From positions 1 to 6,264 of the forward strand of contig WJJR01000026.1 in assembly GCA_014729565.1 (NCBI GenBank): a stretch of 6,264 nucleotides of DNA, written 5' to 3'. Below, piece by piece: positions 1 through 6,197 of the stretch. The stretch comes from Candidatus Zixiibacteriota bacterium. GTDB lineage: Bacteria; Zixibacteria; MSB-5A5; WJJR01. Within the stretch, counting starts at the first letter, position 1. Each line of letters begins with the position of its first letter. The position numbers and the translations under genes were made by a program. The notes under the pieces are model-generated. The model did no database searches and was not told the origin of the DNA. It was given only the letters and a program-made list of their open reading frames with translations.

Positions 1-23
1 ATTCAGATCAATCACGTATAAAC

Positions 24-55
24 TGGCGCGATAGGTATATATACCTATCGCGCCA
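24..55. promoter_or_regulatory. Perfect 32-bp palindrome, probable AbiEi operator
   Basis: The 16-base half TGGCGCGATAGGTATA is followed at once by its exact reverse complement, with the centre between bases 39 and 40. There is no mismatch and no spacer. It ends 10 bases before the first possible ATG of the antitoxin gene. A TATAAA box at 17-22, just to its left, could be the -10 element; the matching -35 would lie outside the window. A TATATATA core also sits in the centre. AbiEi antitoxins are known to repress their own promoter by binding inverted repeats through an N-terminal winged helix, so an operator is the natural reading. No T-run follows, so it is not an intrinsic terminator. The palindrome is certain; the binding role is inferred. 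Confidence 0.7.
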
Positions 56-65
56 TTGAGAGAGA

Positions 66-950
66 ATGACCATGGAAACGACTTCCGAATATCAGACAAT
101 CGAGGAGCCAATCAGGGGTATTCTCGGTACCCCCGGAACGCGAGTCTTCACTCAGCCCGGCCTCCATGCGCTGCACCGTGAGAATCGGGAGCAGTTGGAA
201 TCCATCGGATTGTCCAAAGCCTCGGAGTTTATCTCTGCCGCGATCGAAACGGGAGTCCTTCGAGTGGTTGAGGTGCGCTCAGAGAGCTATGCCTCAAAGA
301 AACGATTCGCCATTCCGGGTGCAACCGCGTTTGAAATTGCCTTGTCATTGGGGAAGGGCACCTACTTCACTCATGCCTCGGCCGTGTTTCTACATGGGCT
401 TAATGATCAGATTCCCAAGACGATCTATGTCAATCGTGAGCAGTCTCCGAAACCCTCGCCGAAAGAGGCGCCGACACAAGAACGAATAAACCGGGCGTTT
501 GCGGGACGGCAACGCACATCGAACTATGTGTTCCGATACGAGTCGAATCGGATCGTACTTCTCAGCGGCAAGTCAACCGGTCGACTTGGCGTCGTAACGA
601 TAGAGGGGCCATCCGGCGAAACCCTCGACACGACATCGATTGAACGAACATTGGTTGACATGGTGGTCCGCCCTGCTTACTCGGGTGGTATTGCTCAGGT
701 TCTTAGTGCTTTCCGTGGAGCAAAAGGCAGAGTGACAGGCACGAAACTGCTCACGGCACTAGACGCGCTTCGTTACATCTACCCTTATCATCAGACGATC
801 GGATTCCTACTCGAACGCGCGGGCTATCCGGATAAGCAAATCAAGCCGTTCAGGCGATGCAGACAGGAGTTCGACTTCTATCTCGTCCATGGAATGCGAG
901 AGACCGAGTTCATTCCGGAATGGAGATTACACATCCCAAAGGGGTTTTAG
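66..950 (+). CDS. Type IV toxin-antitoxin system antitoxin, AbiEi family
   Basis: This 294-residue cytoplasmic protein has the layout of AbiEi-family antitoxins, which repress their own promoter and counteract an AbiEii nucleotidyltransferase toxin. The N-terminal part, about residues 18-95, fits the winged-helix DNA-binding region. The family-typical block THASAVFLHGL lies at 102-112, followed by IPKTIYVN at 116-123. A second block, TTSIERTLVDMVVRP, lies at 189-203, and YPYHQTIGFLLERAGY at 239-254. No signal peptide or membrane segment is visible. Two in-frame ATGs (66 and 72) follow the purine run GAGAGAGA at 58-65. The second has the better ribosome-binding spacing, so the protein may start at 72 (292 residues). 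The 3' end overlaps the convergent toxin gene by 24 bases. GC content looks lower than in the genes to the right: 55% at 241-300 and 52% at 781-840 by hand count. The family call rests on remembered motifs, not on a search. Confidence 0.82.
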   Translation: MTMETTSEYQTIEEPIRGILGTPGTRVFTQPGLHALHRENREQLESIGLSKASEFISAAIETGVLRVVEVRSESYASKKRFAIPGATAFEIALSLGKGTYFTHASAVFLHGLNDQIPKTIYVNREQSPKPSPKEAPTQERINRAFAGRQRTSNYVFRYESNRIVLLSGKSTGRLGVVTIEGPSGETLDTTSIERTLVDMVVRPAYSGGIAQVLSAFRGAKGRVTGTKLLTALDALRYIYPYHQTIGFLLERAGYPDKQIKPFRRCRQEFDFYLVHGMRETEFIPEWRLHIPKGF

Positions 951-1784
951 CTTGTTGGCTTCGTTGACCACGAAGTCGAAATAGAAATCGAATTCGGCAA
1001 TGTCGCCTTCGATTGTGACGAGTACCGCGTCCCAGTCGGGGCGGTGAAACTCCCGCGTGGTGGGGAGTTGTGCCACCAATTCGAGCGGTACACGTTTGGC
1101 CGCGAAAACCTCGCGGCACAATTCGAGGTTTTCGGGCAGCGCAATATCCAACCCGCGGCGCGTAATGGTCGCGTAGATGTCATAGAAGTCTCGGCCCCGT
1201 GGACTTCCCTTCCTGTGCATGGTGGCCTGGTACTGCGGCATTTGCTGACACAGCGATCGGTATTTCTCGAAGACGCACATCTCCTCCGAGTATACATAGA
1301 TTGCCTGCTCCGCAATCTCCCGTTTAACCTTGTCACGGCAGTATTCATGCTTACTGATATCGATCCGAAAGGTCCGCAGTTGGCTTGCATCTATCGGCAG
1401 CGCCTCACGCTGCAGCTTCGCGAGATTTGAGCTATGTGCAGCATACTTGGCCTGTTCGATCAGCTTGAACTCCGCAACATATCCTCCCCACCACGGAAAC
1501 GGATCGGTCCCGTGAACAGGCGGTACCACAGAGAATGCTCGATCGAAGATGGCAACTCTGTGAGTCTGAAACGTTCGCTCTAACGCTGAGAAGATGCGTC
1601 GCTCAATGTCGGCAACGTCGTCAAATTCGCCCTCGATTGAGCAATCAACATCGAGAGACCCGCGGTCGATGATGTGATAAACGAGGTCGAGAGCATTACC
1701 ACCTTTCAACACCAGATGTTCAGTTAGAACGTCATCGGAGAACAGCGCCTGGATGACGAGCGTTCTGATCGCTTCGAAATCCAC
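927..1784 (-). CDS. Nucleotidyltransferase toxin, AbiEii/AbiGii family
   Basis: AbiEii toxins are minimal nucleotidyltransferases that stop growth, in studied cases by adding nucleotides to target RNA such as tRNA. The core signature is complete here: KGGNAL at residues 27-32, then R41, S43, D45 and D47 in RGSLDVD, which would hold the metal ions. A third acidic residue is likely at D142 in RIDIS. The family's distal block follows, with EK at 173-174 and RDFYD at 198-202. The frame is open from GTG 1814, but AGGAGGGGAG at 1800-1791 best serves the GTG at 1784, giving 285 residues. TTG at 1790 is the alternative. The gene begins two bases after the plsC stop, so it is probably translated by coupling within the cmk-plsC operon. 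It runs convergent to the putative antitoxin, which is unusual. GC is low: 47% at 1321-1380 and 53% at 1441-1500. No truncation or frameshift is seen. Confidence 0.82.
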   Translation of the reverse strand: MDFEAIRTLVIQALFSDDVLTEHLVLKGGNALDLVYHIIDRGSLDVDCSIEGEFDDVADIERRIFSALERTFQTHRVAIFDRAFSVVPPVHGTDPFPWWGGYVAEFKLIEQAKYAAHSSNLAKLQREALPIDASQLRTFRIDISKHEYCRDKVKREIAEQAIYVYSEEMCVFEKYRSLCQQMPQYQATMHRKGSPRGRDFYDIYATITRRGLDIALPENLELCREVFAAKRVPLELVAQLPTTREFHRPDWDAVLVTIEGDIAEFDFYFDFVVNEANKLKPLWDV

Positions 1785-1786
1785 AA

Positions 1787-2419
1787 TCAACTCCCCTCCT
1801 GCGCCTCCGCCCACAGCCGCTCGGGATCATCCCCCAGATCGCAGATGCGACGCAGGACCAGCCAACTGATGTCGCGGTAGCCGTCCTTGCTATCCGGATG
1901 GGCGGCAATCTCTTCGGGGGTGATCGGGGCGCCGAAACGGATGTTGAGACGGCCCCAGCGGAAGAGGATGCGCTTGAGGTGAGCGGTACCGTCGATGTAG
2001 GCGGGCACAATCGGGACCTGGGCGCGGTAGGCCAAAAAGCCGACCCCCGGACGCGCCGGAAGCATCTTGCCGGTCCGGGAACGTGTCCCCTCGGGGAAGA
2101 CCAAAACCGGGGTGTTCTGCTTCAGCTTGTCGAGCACATAGCCGATCGCCGCCCGGTCAACGCCGCCACGACGTACCGGCAGCGCATGGACATTGCGCAG
2201 AACCCATCCAGCGATTGGATAAGCGAACAGCTCTTTTTTCGCCATGTAGGCTATCGGACGCGTAAGACGCGATCCCATCAGCGGCGGGTCAAACCAGGAG
2301 CGATGGGTAGGACAGAGCAGAAAGGGACCGTCGGGAATATGCTCTTTGCCGGTCACCCGCGGCGCCCACAAGACACCGTAGAAGATCTTCGAGATCAGCC
2401 AGCCCAGCCAGTACAGCAC
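1787..2419 (-). CDS. plsC: 1-acyl-sn-glycerol-3-phosphate acyltransferase
   Basis: PlsC moves an acyl chain to lysophosphatidic acid to make phosphatidic acid, the precursor of membrane phospholipids, at the inner face of the cytoplasmic membrane. The acyltransferase motifs are in order: HRSWFD (catalytic H39 and D44 of the HX4D motif), VHALPVRRGGVDR at about 77-89, FPEGTRS at 108-114 (substrate-binding motif III) and VPIVPAYI at 135-142. The hydrophobic N-terminus, about residues 2-18, fits membrane association. The frame is open much further upstream inside cmk, but AGGAG at 2429-2425 followed by five bases points to GTG 2419. That gives 210 residues, close to the usual length of short PlsC proteins. 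The cmk stop lies two bases upstream. The cmk-plsC order is common in bacteria, which supports the assignment. Confidence 0.9.
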   Translation of the reverse strand: MLYWLGWLISKIFYGVLWAPRVTGKEHIPDGPFLLCPTHRSWFDPPLMGSRLTRPIAYMAKKELFAYPIAGWVLRNVHALPVRRGGVDRAAIGYVLDKLKQNTPVLVFPEGTRSRTGKMLPARPGVGFLAYRAQVPIVPAYIDGTAHLKRILFRWGRLNIRFGAPITPEEIAAHPDSKDGYRDISWLVLRRICDLGDDPERLWAEAQEGS

Positions 2420-2421
2420 GG

Positions 2422-3150
2422 TCACTCCTCTTTCGAGCTGGATGTTGCCTGCGAAGTCAACCGCGCAAGACTCATCTGGTACACTCGTTCGACCTGTTCC
2501 TCGATGGTCAGATTCGATGTATCCACCACCACCGAATCGGCCGCGCACCGCAACGGGCCAACCGTGCGCTGGGTATCGGCGTGATCACGACGGACGATAT
2601 CGGTACGAATGGCATCCATCGACTGCGCATCGCCGCGACTTTCGTATTCGACCAGCCGCCGGTGCGCGCGTTTGTCCAGCGATGCGTTGAGGTAGATCTT
2701 CACATCGGCATCGGGACAGACAACAGTCGACGTGTCCCGTCCCTCGAGCACCACGTTACCGGCTTTGGCGCGTTCCTGCTGCCACGCCACCAGAAACTCC
2801 CGAATTCCGGCATGCGCTGCCACCGGTGAGACCAGCTTATCGATCTCGGGCGTACGAATCTGGGTGGTCACATCCTCATCATTGAGGAAAACATGATTGA
2901 CACCATCGCGAAATTCGAAATGAACGTCGAAGTGTGTCAGCAGCTCGTCGACTTGTTTGTCATCGGACAGAGCGGTGTTGTGACGTTTACCCAGTAATGC
3001 CACCACACGGTAGGTTGCACCGGTATCGAGATATTCGAATCCCAACCGTTGCGCCAGCAGACGCGCCGTGGTCGATTTCCCTGATCCGGCGGGACCATCG
3101 ATCGTGATGACTTTGCCAGCGAATACGTTGGGGATGTCACGCGCCATCAT
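2422..3150 (-). CDS. cmk: Cytidylate kinase
   Basis: This enzyme phosphorylates CMP and dCMP with ATP in the cytoplasm, for nucleotide salvage and RNA/DNA precursor supply. The P-loop GPAGSGKST lies at residues 19-27. LDTGATYR follows at 41-48, the DVT element with IRTPEIDKLVSPVAA at about 93-112, EGRD at 136-139, and RRDHADTQR at 187-195 followed by the PL..A.D.VVVDTS tail. This is the full Cmk order. The length of 242 residues is slightly above the usual 220-230. ATG 3150 and ATG 3147 are adjacent, and both put the P-loop at the normal distance from the N-terminus; GTG 3192 is a longer alternative. No clear ribosome-binding site precedes any of them. Two motif positions differ from the common form: T in LDTGATYR, often M, and TS in GRDTSTVV, usually IG or MG. 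It is the first gene of the cmk-plsC-toxin run. Confidence 0.93.
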   Translation of the reverse strand: MMARDIPNVFAGKVITIDGPAGSGKSTTARLLAQRLGFEYLDTGATYRVVALLGKRHNTALSDDKQVDELLTHFDVHFEFRDGVNHVFLNDEDVTTQIRTPEIDKLVSPVAAHAGIREFLVAWQQERAKAGNVVLEGRDTSTVVCPDADVKIYLNASLDKRAHRRLVEYESRGDAQSMDAIRTDIVRRDHADTQRTVGPLRCAADSVVVDTSNLTIEEQVERVYQMSLARLTSQATSSSKEE

Positions 3151-3193
3151 GATGGCACGATGATAGAGATGACGGGAGACTGCGGCAATCACA

Positions 3194-3199
3194 ATTGTA
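3194..3199 (-). promoter_or_regulatory. Weak candidate -10 box for cmk
   Basis: On the minus strand TACAAT reads from 3199 to 3194 and would start transcription near 3187, about 37 bases before the cmk ATG. No -35 hexamer is recognisable at 16-18 bases upstream, where the inverted-repeat element begins. The box lies in the small palindrome ACAATTGT. If it is not a promoter, cmk may be read through from the acyl-CoA cassette. Confidence 0.2.
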
Positions 3200-3216
3200 C
3201 GATGGGCGTAACTGAT

Positions 3217-3315
3217 GGGTGCCCCTGACGCCCCTTGGGGTGAGCATGGTCGAACTCTCGTCAGGGTTTACCGGAAACCCCACAGTTCTACTGCGGGTGA
3301 CGACCGTGGGCACCC
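3217..3315. repeat. Intergenic element built of nested inverted repeats
   Basis: GGGTGCCC at 3217-3224 and GGGCACCC at 3308-3315 are exact inverted repeats enclosing at least three further ones. These are CTGACG 3225-3230 with CGTCAG 3259-3264, GGGTTT 3264-3269 with AAACCC 3275-3280, and 3279-3286 with 3290-3297. The last is an 8-bp stem with a three-base loop on the minus strand if one G-U pair is allowed. CCCCTTGGGG at 3231-3240 is an additional perfect palindrome. Neighbouring stems share one or two bases, so not all can form at once. The arrangement resembles a cloverleaf. It has no U-run, so it is not a standard terminator, and no tRNA features. It could be an interspersed palindromic repeat or a structured RNA in the cassette-cmk transcript. 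It is not a family I can name. Confidence 0.55.
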
Positions 3316-3319
3316 TTCA

Positions 3320-4114
3320 TCACTCAAATCGTGGGTCGCGCTTCTCCAGAAACGCCGCAACCCCCTCGGCGAATTGCGCCGAACGGAAGTTCTCCAACTG
3401 GAACCGGCGTTCGATATCGGTCGTGGTCGAAAATGAACCGTCCATCGTGTGATAAATCGCCCGCTTGTGGCGTGCGAGCACATCGGCGGGACGGCGAGAG
3501 AGAATGTCGGCGAGACGTGTGACATGCGTTTCCAACTCATCCTCGGGATACACATGATTCGCCAAACCGATGCGCAGCGCCTCCTGAGCATTGATCCCGT
3601 CACCCGTGTACAGCATCTCCAACGCCTTGGCCGTTCCCACCAGACGCGGTAGGAGATATGTTCCGCCCCAATCGGGGCCGAGCCCGAGTTTCACAAACGG
3701 GGCTCCGAACGACGCCGATTCGGAACACATTCGCAGATCGCACGCTATCGCCACAAAGAACCCCGCACCGAATGCCGGGCCGTTCACCTGTGCGATGGTC
3801 GGCTTCGGTGTTCGTCGCAGCAGATCAACCAGCATCCGCCCTTCGTCGAGCAGTTGCACAAATCCCGCTTCGTTGTCCGACGATTTCAAATCACGCAAAT
3901 GCGCAATATCGCCGCCGGCACAAAACGCACGTCCCGCACCGGTGATGACCATCGTGCGCACATCGGTGTTGCTGTCGCATTGGCGCACGGCATCGAGAAG
4001 CCCACGACGCATTTCGGGAGTCAGCGCATTGAGTTTCTCCGGACGGCTGATCGTAATCGTCGCCACCCGATCCCTGACGGAGGTGATAATCTGCCCTGAT
4101 GTCTGGTTCATCAT
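3320..4114 (-). CDS. Enoyl-CoA hydratase/isomerase (crotonase) family, PaaG-like
   Basis: This 264-residue protein has the normal crotonase length and fold motifs. RPEKLNAL lies at 24-31, the first oxyanion-hole segment FCAGGDI at 64-70, and the second, NGPAFGAGF, at 111-119. FGAPFVKLGLGPDWGGT follows at 136-152, and the C-terminal EGVAAFLEKRDPRF closes the protein. The two glutamates of true enoyl-CoA hydratases are absent: Phe sits at both positions (F120 and F140). The GPDWGGT segment with D148 and the LPRLVG that follows match PaaG, the ring-epoxide/oxepin-CoA isomerase of phenylacetate breakdown, and related double-bond isomerases. An isomerase acting on an acyl-CoA is therefore more likely than a hydratase. 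No other paa gene is present in the window. The start is a tandem ATGATG at 4114, 21 bases after the SDR stop, with no clear ribosome-binding site. Confidence 0.88.
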   Translation of the reverse strand: MMNQTSGQIITSVRDRVATITISRPEKLNALTPEMRRGLLDAVRQCDSNTDVRTMVITGAGRAFCAGGDIAHLRDLKSSDNEAGFVQLLDEGRMLVDLLRRTPKPTIAQVNGPAFGAGFFVAIACDLRMCSESASFGAPFVKLGLGPDWGGTYLLPRLVGTAKALEMLYTGDGINAQEALRIGLANHVYPEDELETHVTRLADILSRRPADVLARHKRAIYHTMDGSFSTTTDIERRFQLENFRSAQFAEGVAAFLEKRDPRFE

Positions 4115-4135
4115 CGCGTCAGTGGAGAATGGATG

Positions 4136-4885
4136 TCACACCCCATAGCCGCCCGACACTTTGATGTGAGAACCGGTGACATACGACGCTTGCGGCGACA
4201 GGAGGTAGCGAATCGCCCCGATGAGGTCTTCGTCGTTGCCCATCCGTCCGGCCGGAATGATACGCGCGGGATTCTTCGGTGGGTCGACGGTCGTGTAGTG
4301 CATGCCGGGAGACACCATGTTGATCGTGATGCCATCACGAATGGCCTCTTTGGCCAGCGCCGAACTGAACGACAACAGTGCCGTCTTGGCCGCCTGATAC
4401 GCAGCGGCATTGGGGATTGCCTGCAGACGGTCGGCAAACACCCAGCCGATATTAATGATGCGTCCCGACTTCTTCTTCTTCATCGCTTTGACGGCAAGCA
4501 ATGACAACCGTGTCGCGCTGGAGAAATTCGACTGAAACATGTTTCTGAGCGTGTCGGTTTTCATGCGCAGAATCGGTCCCCACCAGTAGTCGCCGACGTT
4601 GTTGATCAGAACATCCCAGCGCCGAAACGCGCGCTGAAAGTCCTTCGCCACACGTTCGGTGTCCGCAATATCGGTGATATCCGCCAGCCAGTATCGCGCC
4701 GACACGCCGTGTTTCTCGCACTCGCTGACAACCGACCGTGCCGATCGTTCGCTGCGGCGTGTGATGATGCCGATATTGTACCCGTCTTTGGCGAGCGCCC
4801 TGGCAAACGCCGCTCCCATGCCCTGCGCGCCGCCGGTGATTAAAGCCGACGGACGGTTTCGTTTTGGTATTCGTTGCGTTGCCAT
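4136..4885 (-). CDS. Short-chain dehydrogenase/reductase (SDR)
   Basis: This is a classical-length SDR of 249 residues, expected to use NAD(P)(H) on a hydroxy- or keto-substrate, plausibly a 3-hydroxyacyl/3-ketoacyl-CoA given the neighbouring thiolase and crotonase. The dinucleotide motif TGGAQGMG lies at 17-24, the adenine-ring-contacting D69 in LADIT, NNVG at 95-98 (usually NNAG), N120, the YQAAK active site with Y163 and K167, and PGMHYTT after the sixth strand. The C-terminus has the usual GRMGNDEDL and TGSHIKVSGG. The odd point is residue 148. The segment usually reading NISS or NIGS here reads NIGW, so the catalytic serine appears to be Trp. R43 and R44 after the second strand suggest NADPH preference. 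The gene starts at ATG 4885, 16 bases after the thiolase stop, without a clear ribosome-binding site. Confidence 0.88.
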   Translation of the reverse strand: MATQRIPKRNRPSALITGGAQGMGAAFARALAKDGYNIGIITRRSERSARSVVSECEKHGVSARYWLADITDIADTERVAKDFQRAFRRWDVLINNVGDYWWGPILRMKTDTLRNMFQSNFSSATRLSLLAVKAMKKKKSGRIINIGWVFADRLQAIPNAAAYQAAKTALLSFSSALAKEAIRDGITINMVSPGMHYTTVDPPKNPARIIPAGRMGNDEDLIGAIRYLLSPQASYVTGSHIKVSGGYGV

Positions 4886-4901
4886 CAGTAATTGTTATCG
4901 G

Positions 4902-6080
4902 TTATACACGTTCGAACAACACCGCCATTCCCATTCCACCGGAGACACATAGCGTCGCGATGCCATAACGGGCCCTTCGACGGCGCATCTCATGTAACAG
5001 TGTTACGGCAATCCGTGTCCCGCTGCAGCCGATTGGATGGCCGAGCGCAATCGCCCCGCCGTTAAGATTGGTCTTATCCATGTCAAACCGGAGTTCACGC
5101 CGGCACGCGAGCACTTGCGCCGCAAATGCCTCGTTCAATTCGATCAGGTCGATATCGTCGAGCGTCAGGTTCGTCTTCTCAAGCAGAGTCTGCACCGCTC
5201 GCACCGGCCCAAGCCCCATACGTCGGGCCTCAACACCGACGTTCGCGGCCGCAACAATGCGTGCCATCGGTTGCACAGTCAAACGCTCAGCGGCGGCACC
5301 GGTCAAGACGATCGCGGCCGCGGCCCCATCGGTAATCCCCGACGAGTTCCCGGCATGCACCGAACCGCCTTCCTTAAAGACCGGCGGCAGCCTGGCCAAT
5401 TTCTCTAATGTTGCATCGCCGCGAACATGTTCATCAGAAGCGAATTCCGTCGTCCGTCCTTTGCGGTCGGTCAATGCGATCGGGACCAGTTCCTCGCGGA
5501 GCCGATCGCGCGCGCCGGCAGCGCGTTGCTGCGACTGCAACGCATAGCGATCCTGTTCCTCGCGAGTGATTCCGAGTTCCTCAACCAGGTTTTCCGCCGT
5601 CCGTCCCATCCGTTGTTCGGCAATCGGACAATCGAATCCATCGCGATACATGCCGTCGACCAACTCACCATGACCCAGCCGATATCCCCAACGTGCACGC
5701 GGCAACAAGTACGGCGTGTTCGACATCGATTCGGTTCCGCCGACCAGAAAAACCTCTCCCTCACCCATTTGCGCCGCCTGCACGGCCAGCGCAATGGTCC
5801 GCAAACCCGATGCGCACGCCTGATTCACGGTCATGGCCGGTGTCGACTCGGGGACGCCGGCGCGCACTGCAATCTGCCGCGCCGGATTCGGTCCGCATCC
5901 CGCCTGCCGCCCGTGACCGATCAGCGTTTCGGCGATCTCTGTCGGTGCAACACCGGCTGATTCCAACGCCGCTCGTGCGGCAATCTCACCGAGGTCCACC
6001 GCAGAGAACTCCACCAATGAGCCGCCAAACTTCCCAATCGGTGTGCGAATCGCACCCGCTATGTAAATGTCGTTCGTCAT
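4902..6080 (-). CDS. Acetyl-CoA C-acetyltransferase (thiolase)
   Basis: The enzyme condenses two acetyl-CoA to acetoacetyl-CoA or, in reverse, cleaves 3-ketoacyl-CoA, in the cytoplasm. With the start at ATG 6080 the protein has 392 residues. The catalytic residues then fall at C89 (NQACASG), H348 (NGGAIALGHPIGCSG) and C378 (CVSGGMG), the same numbers as in the classical Zoogloea biosynthetic thiolase. GGTESMSNTPYLL, HAGNSSGITDGAAA and NEAFAAQ are also intact. ATG 6086 is an alternative start two codons earlier, and the frame continues open to 6218. No strong ribosome-binding site precedes either ATG. It is the first gene of a tight three-gene unit with an SDR and a crotonase, read from the promoter at 6129-6157. 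Sequence alone does not separate acetyl-CoA acetyltransferase from a broader 3-ketoacyl-CoA thiolase. Confidence 0.93.
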   Translation of the reverse strand: MTNDIYIAGAIRTPIGKFGGSLVEFSAVDLGEIAARAALESAGVAPTEIAETLIGHGRQAGCGPNPARQIAVRAGVPESTPAMTVNQACASGLRTIALAVQAAQMGEGEVFLVGGTESMSNTPYLLPRARWGYRLGHGELVDGMYRDGFDCPIAEQRMGRTAENLVEELGITREEQDRYALQSQQRAAGARDRLREELVPIALTDRKGRTTEFASDEHVRGDATLEKLARLPPVFKEGGSVHAGNSSGITDGAAAAIVLTGAAAERLTVQPMARIVAAANVGVEARRMGLGPVRAVQTLLEKTNLTLDDIDLIELNEAFAAQVLACRRELRFDMDKTNLNGGAIALGHPIGCSGTRIAVTLLHEMRRRRARYGIATLCVSGGMGMAVLFERV

Positions 6081-6128
6081 CGGCATTCTATCAACAGCAC
6101 AACACGTCCTTACGTCCGAATCGCGCGG

Positions 6129-6157
6129 AGTATACCACAAAACCTGGTGGAGTACAA
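6129..6157 (-). promoter_or_regulatory. Sigma-70-type promoter for the thiolase-SDR-crotonase unit
   Basis: On the minus strand the -10 box TATACT (6134-6129) differs from the consensus at one base and is preceded by TGG, giving an extended -10. A partial -35 TTGTAC (6157-6152) stands exactly 17 bases upstream. Transcription would begin near 6122 and leave a leader of about 36-43 bases before the thiolase ATGs. CCACAA (6170-6165) and TTGTGG (6140-6135) form a 6-bp inverted repeat around the -35 box that could bind a regulator, but it is short. The promoter is predicted by eye only. Confidence 0.55.
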
Positions 6158-6197
6158 ATAATGCCTTGTGGAACAAGCACCGTGGCGGCAACCGTAG

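Noticed and set aside
931..948. CCC-AAA-GGG followed by GTTTT at the end of the antitoxin gene, as an intrinsic terminator
   Set aside because: The stem is only three pairs and the T-run only four, inside the convergent overlap. That is too weak to call a terminator.
867..1000. Similar EFDFY peptide and DNA near the ends of both toxin and antitoxin, as a possible inverted duplication
   Set aside because: The similarity covers only about 20 bases with several differences. It is explained by aromatic/acidic residues that recur by chance and does not extend into the flanks.
1898..2584. Long plus-strand open frame of 228 codons opposite plsC and cmk
   Set aside because: It lies antisense to two clearly recognised genes, its product resembles no family, and GC-rich coding DNA commonly leaves such open frames. 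The same applies to the frames at 5427-5960, 5068-5547 and 3591-4148.
3217..3315. The inverted-repeat element as a tRNA, SRP RNA or intrinsic terminator
   Set aside because: It has a cloverleaf look and a GGTCGAACTC stretch loosely like a T-loop, but it has no acceptor/anticodon layout, none of the conserved SRP loop sequence and no U-run on either strand.
6135..6170. CCACAA/TTGTGG inverted repeat as a specific FadR-type operator
   Set aside because: Six-base arms 24 bases apart match no consensus I can state with confidence. It is kept only as a remark on the promoter.
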